Positions 23,967 to 36,209 of a stretch of 64,000 bases of DNA are shown here, one piece after another. Origin of the DNA: Monilinia fructicola (lineage: Eukaryota > Ascomycota > Leotiomycetes > Helotiales > Sclerotiniaceae); NCBI GenBank assembly GCA_008692225.1, contig VICG01000010.1, positions 124,001-188,000 of the forward strand, read 5' to 3'. Each line of letters starts with the position of its first letter. The first letter of the stretch is position 1. The translations under genes and the position numbers were made by a program. Under the pieces are notes generated by a model that was not told where the DNA came from, made no database searches, and was given only the letters and a program-made list of their open reading frames with translations.

Positions 23967-26694
23967 ATGCGTTTGACAAGCTATCTTGAGGTTGCATTTG
24001 CAATAACAGCAACGGTTACACAAGCTTCTACATTGACCCCGCCCGTTATCCCCTTGATTGTTCGAAATCCATATTTGAGTGCTTGGTTGGGACATGCAAG
24101 AGAGAATCCATGGGAACATTGGCCGATATTCTGGACGGGTCAAGAGGTATGAACTTCCAACCATTGGTTGTATCCCCTTCATCAATTTCCATCCCTCCAA
24201 AATACTCACCTCTTTTTCGATAGATTGGTTTCTCTGTACTCGCTTCAGTTCCTCAATCCGACAGGGTCACTGTCTATCCATTGCTGGGGAGACCTCAAGA
24301 TTCATTAAGCAAAACTGGGGACAGGTATGTACGATGGTGGTTCCGTTTGAATACCAAATGGCATACAGACATTAATTGATCTACAGCTTCAATGTATCAT
24401 ATCCCACCTTCTTAGGTGCTACTTTCGATGCATCGACTACAAACCTCACATATAATATCCCTTCACCATATGAATTCCAAGATCCGCTCGAGGTGGTCCT
24501 TTCCTTCCTGTCTCCAATTACACCGACCTCTACTTTTAGACAAGCAATACCTGCGGCGTATCTGACGGTGCATGTTACCGGAGGATTTGATCTCAACGTA
24601 TACTTGGATATAAATGGATTGTGGGTGAGCGGTGATAGAGCCAATGCTATTGATTGGACTTTTAGCCGGAGCGAGCCATCAAAAGGTAGCAAAGATTTGC
24701 CGTTGAAGACGTGGAAAGTAAAACGAATCATTGAGCAATTGTTCACTGAATGGGGTGATCGTTCAGAATGGGGACAATTACATTTCACTGGCCCGGCTGA
24801 TGCTAATCATCAAGCTGGCACTTCAGCGCTACTTCGAACCGCCTTCTCTCGAACTGGAACGTTGCAAAATATCGTGGACACCAACTTCGAGGGATTATGG
24901 ACGAGGAACCAGTTTTCGCCTTTGCCTACTCATTCAAACTCAATTCCACCTCTAATTCCTCTTCTGCTGCAAGTGGAAAGACAGACGCTAGTGCTCTGTT
25001 TACAATTGCACACATCCAGGATCCGGTCATTCAATTTGCTTCCGCCCGAGGCTTAACAGCCATGCGTCCCTTGTGGGCTTCTTACTATCCTCACGCAGAT
25101 GCACTGCTTGATTTTCATTATCATGATTTCCACAAAGCCTTTCATCTTGCAAACAATTACTCGGATCAGCTGGCCATTGATGCTTTACAATCTGGATCTG
25201 AGGACTACAAGGATATTCTTGCCCTCAGTGCACGTCAAGTATTGGGAGCTGCCTCGTTCTCGGGGACCCCGGATGATCCTATCATTTTCTTCAAGGAGAT
25301 TTCTTCGGATGGAAATATGAACACTATCGATGTGATATACCCCGCTTTCCCATTCTTCTTGTATACCAACCCTAGGTGGTTAGCATATATGTTGGAACCA
25401 CTGATCGAACACATGCTTAGTGGTCAATATCCGTAAGTTTTTCAATCACGTAAAATGTGGTTGTATACAGAGTGCTAACATACTGCCAGTAATGATTATG
25501 CAATGCATGATCTTGGTTCGTCGTTCCCTAATGCCACAGGGCACCCCGATGGGAGAGATGAATACATGCCGGTTGAAGAATGTGGCAATATGCTCATTAT
25601 GGGCTTGGCTTTGGTCAACTCCCTAAAGTATGACACCAAACCAGCAAGCATATGGTCTGATCAAGGCGCTCATAAATCTGCTCCATTGATCGAAAGTGCT
25701 TTTCCCCTTTTGATTGATGCGGAAGGGATGGATGATACTGTAGGTGGTCCTATTGAGGCCAAAGGTGAAAAGCAAGCACGAAAATGGGTCAAGAAATCTT
25801 ATAAACTATGGAAGCAGTGGACCGGCTATTTGGTTAGGGAAACTCTGATTCCTAGCAATCAGTTGTCAACAGATGACTTTGCTGGATGGTTATCCAACCA
25901 AACGAATCTTGCTTTGAAGGGAATCATAGGAATCAAGGCAATGAGCGAGATAGCTGAAGTTGTTGGTGAGACCGAAGATGCTGTATTCTACCGCAATGTC
26001 TCCGAAACTTACATCAAACGATGGGAGGAAGAATTTGCCATTTCCAGAGATGGAACCCATGCCAAATTGGCATACTCTTGGTATGGATCATGGACCATTC
26101 TATACAACCTGTTCGCAAGATTCGTTACTTTGTTTTCATATCCCATCTAGTTCTCCGTCTATTCCAAGCACCGGGAAGGATCAAAAAACCTATCGCTCTT
26201 CCCGATCACGAAACCTCCAAGGCCGGATTTGTCAGTGACAAGATTTACAAATTGCAGAGTGATTGGTATCACTCGGTCCGACAGAAGTACGGGCTACCTC
26301 TAGATAGTCGCCATCTATATACCAAGAGCGATTGGGAATTTTTTGCAGTGTCGGTTGCCAGCAAGAAGGTTAGAGAAGAGATTGTGGACTCAATTGCATT
26401 ATGGGTCAATGAGACCACAACTGGTATGAAGTTCTCTCAAACATGATGATGCGTCCAGCTAACAATACCACAGATAAACCACTCACAGATTTATATGATA
26501 CAGAGGGAACAGGTGGATTCCCTGGCATTGAGTTTAAAGCTCGACCAGTTGTCGGAGGCCATTTCGCTTTCCTAGCATTAGAAAGAGCATGTGATGGGAA
26601 AGCGGTTGCTGCATTAGACTTCTTGAATGAAGATGAGGAGCAAGGTATGTACGAGAAAGGGGAAGAGATGCTGATGCATGCAGAGGAATTGTAG
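23967..26694 (+). CDS. gtaA: Secreted GtaA-type glutaminase, five exons, three single-base frame breaks
   Basis: Exons are 23967..24146, 24224..24324, 24387..25432, 25490..26423 and 26474..26694; with three corrections the product is about 826 aa. The family hydrolyses extracellular L-glutamine to glutamate and ammonia. A signal peptide (MRLTSYLEVAFAITATVTQA) is followed by the family opening PPVIPLIVRNPYLSAWLG and IFWTGQEIGFSVLASVP, then YPTFLGATFDASTTNLTYNI, the DUF5127/4965 region with HYHDFHKAF, NDYAMHDLGSSFPNATGH and CGNMLIMGLAL, then YGLPLDSRHLYTKSDWEFF and ARPVVGGHFAFLALE near the end. Frame breaks lie at 24891-24895 (one base missing), 26117-26118 (one extra A) and 26183-26188 (one extra base in six A). 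Conserved sequence continues right across each, and no intron fits. Assembly error is the likely cause. Confidence 0.88.
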
Positions 26695-27748
26695 ACTAGA
26701 GCGGCGTCAGATAGGGTTACCGGTTGTTGGGTATTTTTACATTAGTTTGGTTTGAACTGTGGAAAAGAAACCTCTGGATACAAGTTCATTTTTCTTAAAC
26801 AAACTTTCATCAGGGAGACTAAGAGTTACAAATCAATAAGATATGTATAAATTGAAGTGTGGTTCGTTGTCAAGCCATTACTAGATTTCTTGTTTGTTGT
26901 TACATCCATATGCAGAATCCTTCGGGCCTGGTGATGACGGTGTTGTGGCAAATTAATCATTGCATAAAAATACGGACCAACAGGTATACAAGCATTATGT
27001 CTTTGGCTTGCCTTATAGTAGATAGATGTAGATATACATTGCCTGCTCATCCGTCTGTGTAACGTACTCTAGTTTGGTGGCAATGATATCGATAGGAAGC
27101 TACCCAGGGAGGCATTGAAGGATTGTAGGATTGCCAGATTGCCAGATGACCAGATTGCCAAACATCAATAGCAACATATAACAAATAGAATAAAATATCG
27201 ATTCCGCCTCTCTTCCTCCCTTCCTCTCTTTATATCAATGTTATGTATTCCTCGTTCGTATTGAACAAAAGAAGGATATCTATCTACCTACGAGGTAGAT
27301 ACCCAGAGTGAATGAATGATAGATATCGCCTCCATTGAACATAGCCTGGAGATACCCAAATGATTCGTTTCAGCTTGACCGCTTTATGAAGCTTAGCCTA
27401 TTTAGGTTAGTGTCGACGCTAAGCTCATTTTTTGAATTCGCGGCAAACTTCTTTTACTTACGATCTGACCCCTTCAACCTATACCTCTTCTCTTCTTCTT
27501 CTTCCTTTCAACAACATCATCAACTTCAATCCATCTTGTTTCTTTATTACTTCCGGTTCCATCAAAACCATCAAATATTTGCAATCCCGCAATATTTCTC
27601 GACATTCCATTTTCAGCTATCAACAAGTTTTGAGTGATTCAAGAGCTCAATAATTTGTTTGCGACAGCTCCAGGTCTAAAAATCAACAAAGCCACACACT
27701 TTTCCCGACTTTTTCGTGTTTTTGTTTCACAAACAACAGTTAATCATC
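26695..27748. other. Intergenic with 3' region of glutaminase and long 5' leader of the RRM gene
   Basis: There is no gene. Near 27120-27160 the word ATTGCCAGAT recurs (GGATTGCCAGATTGCCAGATGACCAGATTGCC). From about 27470 to 27640 the sequence is CT/TTC-rich, as in many fungal 5' UTRs of highly expressed genes. Confidence 0.5.
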
Positions 27749-28912
27749 ATGACTTCCACCATGGATTATGAAAATGAGAACGGCACTCGTTATGAAGGTA
27801 ATCATTATAAATATTTGATTCTGCTTCAAAATTGTCGCGTTGATTTGGACTTTTTTTGGCTAACGTATTTTATTTAATTTTAGATGAGGCTCCTCGTTAT
27901 GAGCGTGATCGCAGCGCATCTCCTCGTCCAACACGTCGAAATGACAGCCCACGTGGAGGACCTCGTCGATCTGCTTCTCCAGACAGAAACGGCCGTGCTG
28001 ATGAGCGGTTAGTCGAACTAATGAACAAACTAAATGAACATTTCTGACCAATAAACAGCAGTGGACCTAAGAATGATCGTGGACCTGGCCCTCAAGATGA
28101 TGGTGCAGTCAACCCAGGCTCCAACCTTTTCGTCACTGGTATTCATCCTCGTCTTCTTGAAGAAGAGGTATCTCGTCTCTTTGAGAAATACGGTGATGTG
28201 GAGAGTGCCAAATCATGCGTGATCCTCACACTCGTGAATCTCGTGGATTTGGTTTCGTCAAGATGATCACTTCCGATCAAGCTGATGCTGCCAAGGAGGG
28301 TTTGCAAGGCGAGGTCATCGAAGGCCGAACCTTGAGTATTGAGAAGGCTCGTCGTGCTCGTCCTCGTACACCAACCCCTGGCAAGTACTTTGGACCACCA
28401 AAGAGAGGTAAATAATATTCGATGATACTTTTCATGACTCGACTAACGGAAACACAGATGACCCTCGTGGACCTCCTCGTGGTGGATGGGGTGGAGATCG
28501 TTACGATGATCGTCGTCGTGGTGGTGGATACCGCTATGAACCTTATGGTGGTGGACGATATGGTGGCAGAGATGACCGAGACCGAGGCTACAGCCGCCGT
28601 GATCGTGATGACTACAATGATGCTCCCCGTGGAATCGATCGCTACGCCGGACCTCGCGATGGTGGTGATCGTTACAGCCGTGGAGGTGATGAACGCCGTG
28701 GAGGAGGATACCAAGACCGTGACCGATATGACAGAGGTGGTCGTGACGATAGACCAGCTCGAGACCCGGCTCCTGCTGCTGCCTATGGTGATCAAGCTCC
28801 TCGTGGAGATGCTCGAGAGCCATATGGAGGTAGAGCCTACGATGATGATAGACATTCCCGACGTGAATATTAATTGCTAACCAACATAGGTGGTGAGCGC
28901 CCTGCTCGTTAA
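27749..28912 (+). CDS. RRM-containing SR/RGG-rich RNA-binding protein, one frame break
   Basis: Exons are 27749..27797, 27884..28007, 28059..28407, 28458..28829 and 28890..28912; about 305 aa after one correction. The N-terminal ~75 residues are Arg/Ser-Pro rich (RDRSASPRPTRR). A single RRM spans about 79-155, with RNP2-like NLFVTGIH (80-87) and RNP1 RGFGFVKM (120-127). The C-terminal half is an RGG/RDD/YGG-rich tail of low complexity. Such proteins (transformer-2/SR-like) bind pre-mRNA and affect splicing. At 28210-28212 (AAA) one base appears missing: adding it joins YGDVESAK to IMRDPHTRESRG exactly as in RRM proteins. Introns have good branch sites (GGCTAACG, TGCTAACC). Reading through the last intron gives another end, DDDRHSRREY, so intron retention would give an alternative C-terminus. 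Confidence 0.88.
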
Positions 28913-30659
28913 ATCGTACGATCTCGAAGAACGCAAAAAAAGAGCTTTGGATCTGCGACTTTCATTCATGCGGGTGTACATCCACTTGTGCTTCTTTTCT
29001 CGTTTCTATTCATCATGGTCCAAAGCTTCGGGCGACGGAAAATGCAAAAGCAGTGCGCGGGGTTACAACTGTTTCGGCGGATTTCGAGCGATAACATACG
29101 ATTCATTTTGATTTCTCTCTTTTTTTTACAACGGATGCTAGGATTTCTTTCATAATATTCAGGTTTTTTCGGGTTCGACGTACGGTCATCTGGGCGGAGT
29201 TTACAGCAAAAAAAAAAAACGATCCTTTAGTATAGGGATGCGTTCTTCCATGGGGACATATCACTGGCTCTTTTCGATCAACTCCCTCATCACCTTATGT
29301 CCTCCTTGTACCACTATTCAGCTGAGACTGAGTTTTCATCGCAACCAATTTGCCACGGCCCTAACACGCCTCGAAGCTCTTATCGACTTCGTTCGTCTTT
29401 AGTCGCCATAAACAAAAGAATTCGATGCAACTCATACTCACACTTAATACCCATGACAACATTACAAAAGAATATTTCGCAGAATGCATTCGAGACGTAT
29501 TGCAAATTGACAGCAAGTTTCAACGTGCTCGTTAATCACGAAAGAAGTTTTTTATTTTCGATCTTACTCAATCTCGCCCATAATGATAATTGCCACCTGT
29601 TCGTGCTCGCCCCTCCCCCATTCGCCCTACTCACAAAACACAATAGCATTCATATCAAACAAAGAACAATCAATCAATCCCATTGTATAGGCGACTAGTC
29701 GTAAACCAACCATGCCTATTGCATCCATATCACATATCTCGCAATGCCGCCCAGACCAGTGATCGGCCAAAAAATATTGCATCCGGCCAAGATGTATTCC
29801 CATATTCGCAATTCTGAAGCTACACGTAGTATCATCCTTGATGCAAACGGTAGTTATGACCACACGAAGGTATCTCGCACAAAGTTAATTCTCGGATAAC
29901 AAAGAGAAGAAATAAAAGAAAAAGAATTTCAATCAATGAAAAGAGACAAAGAAAAGGAGGTAATTCTATGCACTGCGAGAATAAGAACTGACTGATGTTT
30001 CGAGATTGCATTGTAGGTAACTATTGAATGAATTCCTTGCATCCCTTAAAGGAAGAGGAATGTGGAGTGGCGTTAGGCATTGGATGTGTGATGTCTTACT
30101 TCAGGATGGAAATCCCATGGTTCGGTTGATTGAACGTACATGGGTGATGGCGACACGAGCTATAGCCAGCCAGCATCGATCTGGGAAGTATCCCGAGTTG
30201 GGTGAAAACATGAGATATATTTTGCTTGAAGAGGTTGGTGATACCAAGTGGATTTCTTTTTATTTGTGTATCGTTGTGATTTTTATTGCATTTTTATGAG
30301 TGGTACGACATTTTTGTTCTTCATTGTGATTGTAAGGGTTAAAGTTGAATGGGCAGAAGGCTTAGAAAGTTGGGTAAAAGAAGACCAAATTGATTGAGTT
30401 GGCTGAGCTTCTGGACTTGCGGAGTTGACTTTGACTGCTTGTAGAAGATGATTTATATGTAAAAATAGAATTATATACCTTGGAAGATTAAAACTCTCAT
30501 ATATGGATTTGATGCACTCACTTTAATTGATCTGAATCTCGTAGAAATCCTTCCAAAGTAGTTGTCTAAACCTATTAAAATGATTATGACGATATAATGT
30601 TTTATTATTTAATAAATCCTTAAAATAAATTTTAATAAATATCCTTCTTCTTCTATTTG
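28913..30659. other. Intergenic, 3' region of the RRM gene
   Basis: No supported gene. A poly-A run lies near 29208-29219. Frames at 29297-29698 and 30024-30299 lack convincing starts or any family resemblance. Confidence 0.45.
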
Positions 30660-30665
30660 GTTATA

Positions 30666-30891
<226 letters not shown>

Positions 30892-32243
30892 ACGCAGCGT
30901 TTCGATTTATCATCTTTGAATAAGTAAATTAAAATATTTTGTTTTATTTCATTTTATTTTATTTTATTTTATTCTACTTGTATTCTTCGCTTTATTTGGC
31001 GTTTGGGCTTCCCTCTACTCTACTCTGCTCTGCTCTGCTCTATACTAATAAAGCCTATATATAGCCTATAGCCTATAGCCTATAGAGCTGTATCTTATTT
31101 GCTTACCTCATCTTGCACTCCAGGAAGCTTCACTTCACTTTGTTTGATTTTATTTTGTTCGGTTCGGGAATATTTTGAGATGCTATATTTTACTATACTA
31201 TGCTATGCCGTACTGTATGTACAATGCGTTTATCAGAACAATAGGGTGTCTTAAGATTGAACCAGGGCGCGACAAGAAAACGAGATGTTGACTCTATGCA
31301 AAACGATGAAGAGATCGCTGGGACGACGAAATTTACAAGTTCTTTACCGTGCGATGTCATCCCAAATGCCACGCCTGCATTCAAGTCCTCCTCTATCTTT
31401 CTCATCCCTGCTCTACTCTACTCATCATACTCACTTTTTCAGTATCATATCCATCCTATCTTCTCACAATTAGTATCCATATTCCTCAGCAGACATAAAC
31501 CATGCATTGACGAGACAAGATAAAAGCAAAGAGAATGGAATCAGAGATGCACAAAGTGCTCGGTTGTATCGCCATAACGAGGTTCTTGAGGCCTCTCAGT
31601 AACACGGACCAATTTTGCTCATCATTTGGGTAGGAAGGGAATGAATGGGCAAAGTGAGAACAAATCGGAATGATGCTTACATTTCAGGATGAAATACCAT
31701 CAGGTGGTGCGTGAATAAATGATTTATGGTTTCATACACCAATCATGTTGGCATGTACAAACAACAACATATCATCATCTTCATTCATCAGCTGTGGAAA
31801 CAGTATGATGATATATGAAGATGTTGATATGAAATGGAAAGGAATAATTTGCAAGAAGAATTTGCTTGGAAGAGATTTTATGTGTGGATTCGGATCCAAT
31901 CTCGCTTCCCATTTGTCAGGGCAACGACATTGCCCCACTTAAATTTTCAAAAGTTTGACTTCCTGAACCGACATTTTGATACAACGTTGGAAGGTCAATT
32001 GATCGGTTTTGCTGATAGAGATTATGAGAACTGAATGTTGTGGAACAGAAGTAAACAATTCGTAGTTGACTATCGATTCAATCAAAAGACACAGAGTGAA
32101 GTCTTCATGACTATAACTCAATGTCAGAATTTTCAAGCAGCCTGATTGAATAGCATGGAGGTGAAAATAGACTTACCAGTTATAGTTTATCTGCTGTCTA
32201 GTCAGCCTCAAGAATGAAGTACTCAAAGCTCAAATATCTAAGA
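30892..32243. other. Intergenic, low complexity then ordinary spacer
   Basis: CTCTGCTCTGCTCT and TATAGCCTATAGCC micro-repeats lie near 31015-31085. No supported gene; short frames at 31257-31523 and 31745-31942 have no family resemblance. Confidence 0.4.
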
Positions 32244-34526
32244 TCACTTGGCAAGAGGTTTTAAATTCTCCCACTCTGTCTTTTGATAAAACTCTACAAC
32301 ATCTTCATCCATAGCAATTTGTTCTCTGGAGTAACCCGTAACCGTAAGTCCCTCCAGCGTTGTCGCCCGTGAAAGCGCAACATATAATTGACCCGATTCA
32401 AATATATCTTTTCTTGACACTTCAACATGTTCCATTGTCATACCCTGACTCTTATGAATAGATAATGCCCAGGCTAGCAGAAGTGGTATCTGAGTTCTAC
32501 ATGCCAAATATCTATCCTCAGCAGTTCCCATCAAAGTCTCCGAAGGTACCGGGGCAATGGCAGACGTTCTCCCATCCGCAAACCTAACCAATGGCCTCCA
32601 TGGATTCTTTCCCCTAAAAGTGTCTATCTGTTCCTGTCGCCATCCTGCATGGTCGCCTTGAATCTCTATTGGCCATTTTTCCGCATTGACAAAGCCAATT
32701 ACTGTGCCCTGTGAACCATTCACCAAGCCTGATTTTTGTTCTTGATTGTGGAGTAAAACCACTTTCGCACCAACCTTGAGTATCAACTTCTTTGGAAAAC
32801 GATGCCATTCTGACATGGCGATTTTATATTCCTCTTTTCTCATCTCAACCTCAGCCTGGTGTAAAAATCCATCATCCTTAGGAAAGAGCTGACACGAGTC
32901 GTCGTAGGCATCCCAGACCTTGGCCTCTGATTTTATTAAGCCTAGTTGAGAGTTGTTGAACTTCTCAACATCATATTTTCTTGCCATGAGACGGATAGGA
33001 AAAGCTGAAGGGGGAAGCTCCTTAGGACGACTCAAATCACGCCACTCTGCATCGTTCAAATCAATGCCGTTCCTTACTTTGTTCAAAACGGCCTTGAAAC
33101 TCTCATCTCTTTGACGATGGATTTGTTCCAGCTTGACATGTCTAAAGTTAAGCTGTTTCCACACCGGAGCATTGAATGCCCATTTATCACCTGGCTTGAA
33201 GGGAATATTGTCTTCACGGTTCATACAGTGGTTACTCTTACAAACACGATCAAAAACTCCAACCATCTCAACTCCACATATCATACAGTGTTCAAATGGC
33301 TTTACTGGAGGAAGCTGGTAGAAATCGCCTAGGAAGATCACTTGAATACCTCCAAATGGCTTTGCATTGTCCTTTACCGTTTGGAAAAGCAAGTTAAGTC
33401 GCTCCAAAAATTGACTTTCAACCATGGATATCTCTTCCAAAATGAGAACTTCAAGTTTCCTTAGTGCTTTGATAGTTCTTTTCTTTATTGATGTCAAAAG
33501 CTGATCAAGACGTCGTTTGAAAGAATCTGGTTTCCAGCCAGCAACAGAATATGTAGTTCTTCCGTTCAAGGGCAACGCAGCCAATCCAGTTGGGGCAGCA
33601 ACCTGAACTTTTGGAATATTTGGATTGCCGTCATGCAGCTTTTTCTTCAGTTTGTCTATGATTTGTAGCAATGTGACAGTTTTGCCTGAACCAGCGGCAC
33701 CTGTAAGAAAGATATTATCTCCACTCATTGCCATCTTAACAACTGCATCTTGCTCTGCCGTAAGCTCAATGGGCTTCGGACCATCTTCGCATATCGTTAG
33801 ATTATCGAAAACATCATCATCAGAAAATTCGAATTCCGAGTCTGGAATCTCGATATCAAGGTTTAACGCCGGTTTGTTACCATCGAGTTTTGCTTTCTTT
33901 GGTGCTGGAGAATTTCTGTCGTCGAGGATTAGAAGGTCACCATGTGAATTTGCAGGCTCTGGGCTTTCTGTGAGGTCAATAATGATCTCTCCTGTAGATT
34001 TAGCATTGTCTTCCGACTTGATCGTTCGAGTAGAGTTTGTGGTGACATCGGCTACGATGTGCAAGGAAGAATCTCTTTGCCCATGTTTCCTTTTCAGCCC
34101 TGTATGACTTTGTAGATTATTTTGGATCGCGATTTGATTTACCATCATAGACGTATCTCTAAGATTATCCTCTTTTGAATCTTGTGGCGTGCCTTCATTT
34201 GGCGCAATACCTTGAGACTCTCGCCATTCATTCCATGCTTTTTGGGCATCATCATGAGTTTCATAGCCTTTGAATTTGGCATTAGAAAAACCAGATATAG
34301 ATGCTTCGCATTGAGGCCAACCATCGAGAATGCCAGTTATTCTACCGCGACAAACTACAAAATAGTTCTTCTTGTGTCCCTTTCTACCCATAACGTGCAA
34401 TCTAATTTGGCATACATTCGTTGGGTTCAATTGTGGGGATGTAGTAGATAATTTGTCATGTATGGTAGAAAGTAATGAAAAGACCTTCTTTCGCGATTGT
34501 AAGATATTTGGGACCAATGGTATCAT
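32244..34526 (-). CDS. PIF1-like DNA helicase with N-terminal viroplasmin/RNase H1-type domain
   Basis: A single intact frame of 760 codons from the ATG at 34526; the frame extends 14 codons further upstream but without an ATG. Residues ~52-104 match the viroplasmin/RNase H1 N-terminal domain (KKNYFVVCRGRITGIL, then GYETHDDAQKAW), which in RNase H1 binds RNA:DNA hybrids. An acidic linker carries EIIIDLTESPE (~181-191), a classic SUMO-interacting motif. The helicase core follows: GAAGSGKT (Walker A, ~276-283), LEEISMV (Walker B), GDFYQLPPV, and near the end AWALSIHKSQGMTMEHVEV and YVALSRATTLEGL. Between the third motif and FRHVKLEQIHRQ lies an insert with CMICG and CKSNHC, possibly zinc-binding. 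PIF1 enzymes are 5'-3' helicases acting on replication forks, telomeres, G-quadruplexes and R-loops. There is no Helitron Rep domain, so it is probably a host gene. Confidence 0.9.
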   Translation of the reverse strand: MIPLVPNILQSRKKVFSLLSTIHDKLSTTSPQLNPTNVCQIRLHVMGRKGHKKNYFVVCRGRITGILDGWPQCEASISGFSNAKFKGYETHDDAQKAWNEWRESQGIAPNEGTPQDSKEDNLRDTSMMVNQIAIQNNLQSHTGLKRKHGQRDSSLHIVADVTTNSTRTIKSEDNAKSTGEIIIDLTESPEPANSHGDLLILDDRNSPAPKKAKLDGNKPALNLDIEIPDSEFEFSDDDVFDNLTICEDGPKPIELTAEQDAVVKMAMSGDNIFLTGAAGSGKTVTLLQIIDKLKKKLHDGNPNIPKVQVAAPTGLAALPLNGRTTYSVAGWKPDSFKRRLDQLLTSIKKRTIKALRKLEVLILEEISMVESQFLERLNLLFQTVKDNAKPFGGIQVIFLGDFYQLPPVKPFEHCMICGVEMVGVFDRVCKSNHCMNREDNIPFKPGDKWAFNAPVWKQLNFRHVKLEQIHRQRDESFKAVLNKVRNGIDLNDAEWRDLSRPKELPPSAFPIRLMARKYDVEKFNNSQLGLIKSEAKVWDAYDDSCQLFPKDDGFLHQAEVEMRKEEYKIAMSEWHRFPKKLILKVGAKVVLLHNQEQKSGLVNGSQGTVIGFVNAEKWPIEIQGDHAGWRQEQIDTFRGKNPWRPLVRFADGRTSAIAPVPSETLMGTAEDRYLACRTQIPLLLAWALSIHKSQGMTMEHVEVSRKDIFESGQLYVALSRATTLEGLTVTGYSREQIAMDEDVVEFYQKTEWENLKPLAK

Positions 34527-34562
34527 ATCAGATGTGGCAGATTTGATGGAGGGACATGGCAA

Positions 34563-36209
34563 GTGACCTCATCCTTGAGATAATTGATCGTATATGAATT
34601 TGTAGATACGAATGCTTTCGGAAGGTTGCTCTCGTATGGGTGAGTGGGTTGATTTGCGTTGTACTCTGTACTGTAGAGACGGATACAGGCAGGTATGGAC
34701 GGATATTGAAAAAAAGGTAGAGCCTTATGAGTCTAGATTCATGTTATTATCGATTGAATGATTAATTGTCAGCAAAATATGATAACAAGTAAGACATACA
34801 TACATTGATTATGAGAGTCGATGATCTGGACCATGATATTAGACAGGAATGTTGTAGTAGGAGTAGGAGTAGGAGTAGGAGTAGGAGCAGTAGTTGTTGA
34901 TGGTATGGATGTGATGATAAAATAGAATCAATTCCAAATCTTTAAGAATACCTAGTAGATATTGATTGCTTACCTACTTATCCTCCGTAGTAGGCAGGTA
35001 GATAGTAGATACTAGCCCTGGAGGTAGTCAGATCCATGGATAGGTCTACGGAGCAAAGGAAGGGTAGCCTTGTTCCCTTGTTCAACCAATGGGAAGCCTC
35101 GTTTATGTTGGAAGTCCATGGCTGGATGCCTTAATGCCTTAGTTGGTGTCTTGGTGCCTTGGTGCCTTGAAACTACTGCGGTTTTGGAGTACAGTACTAG
35201 GTAGTCAGTAGGTGCCATTGTATCGTCCCTAGTGAGCTTTGTGTAAGCTTTGCATACCTACCTCGTACCTACCTAGGTACTCGTAGCTATCTACCCAGCT
35301 GAACCTATGTATTATGTAATCCTCATTTTTATCTATCTACGCGTAATTCCTAACATGAACTATCATACTACTCCGCAGTACTTATAAAAGTATTCATATA
35401 TTTATACCAGTTGTATCATTTTATCCATTTTCAATTAATCAATTTATCTACTTATTTAGTATTTCTGTCTATATGTTATATAATCCCTATCTATCTACCT
35501 GCCTAGTATACTACTATACTGTGCTCTGTATCTACCTATTATGTAATCCTTACCTACACCTCGTAAGCTAGTACTTAATTCTCACTACCTACTCCCCTAC
35601 TCCCCTACTCCTCGACTCCTCGACTCCCCTACTCTATCCCTCATTCGAATCCTTTTGCATATTGACAACTCAAATGAATTCGTTTGCTTGTATCACAAAT
35701 TCACAATCCATTGTTGTTATCATCTAATCACTCAAAGGAGAAAGTATATTGTCGAATCGTCGAATTTGGACATCCGGAAACTCAAATAGAACTTTATTGG
35801 GAGTGTAAGAGTGACACAAACACCACAAAAAGCGGGTTTGTATTATCTTAGACCTTCCTAGAGCTTCTTAGAGGTTCTTAGTATTCCAAATACTTTTCAA
35901 CGGTGCTGAACAACATGATCCTATAGGTTCCCACATGAATGGCTTTTATTCGCCTTTATGCACCGGTGACGTTATGAGTATATGGCGGGGTTCAATGGTG
36001 AATAAGATGACTTGTAGTTAAGTATGAGGCTTGACCCCTCTCTTGGGTGTGTTTCCTTCGATCATCTCCATCTCTTTATCTATCGAGTCAATTCCCTTTC
36101 AACTCAGCAGTTTATATCTATCATATAATCGATCATACATACAATCATCAATCACCATCTACCTCCTTCCCAATTCAATTCTAATCATCACATCTATTCA
36201 ATCGCAATC
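34563..36209. other. Intergenic, repeat-rich promoter region
   Basis: The stretch contains a (GGAGTA)n run near 34858-34888, a GGTGCCTTG/CTTGGTG repeat near 35130-35170, and many CCTAGGTA/CTACCTA words between 34990 and 35540. No gene is supported. The last ~150 bp before 36210 is a CA/TC-rich leader. Confidence 0.5.
34858..34892. repeat. (GGAGTA)n hexanucleotide repeat
   Basis: Five to six tandem copies of AGGAGT, with the last one imperfect. Confidence 0.75.

Noticed and set aside
28277..28855. Long Ser/Thr/Ile/Val-rich and His-rich minus-strand frames opposite the RRM gene
   Set aside because: They mirror the RGG/RDD codon repeats of the real gene on the other strand.
29160..29190. A GGTTCGA-like T-arm motif suggesting a tRNA
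   Set aside because: No acceptor stem or anticodon arm pairs around it.
32244..34526. PIF1 helicase as part of a Helitron transposon
   Set aside because: There is no Rep/HUH domain, the domain order differs, and no Helitron-type ends are visible.
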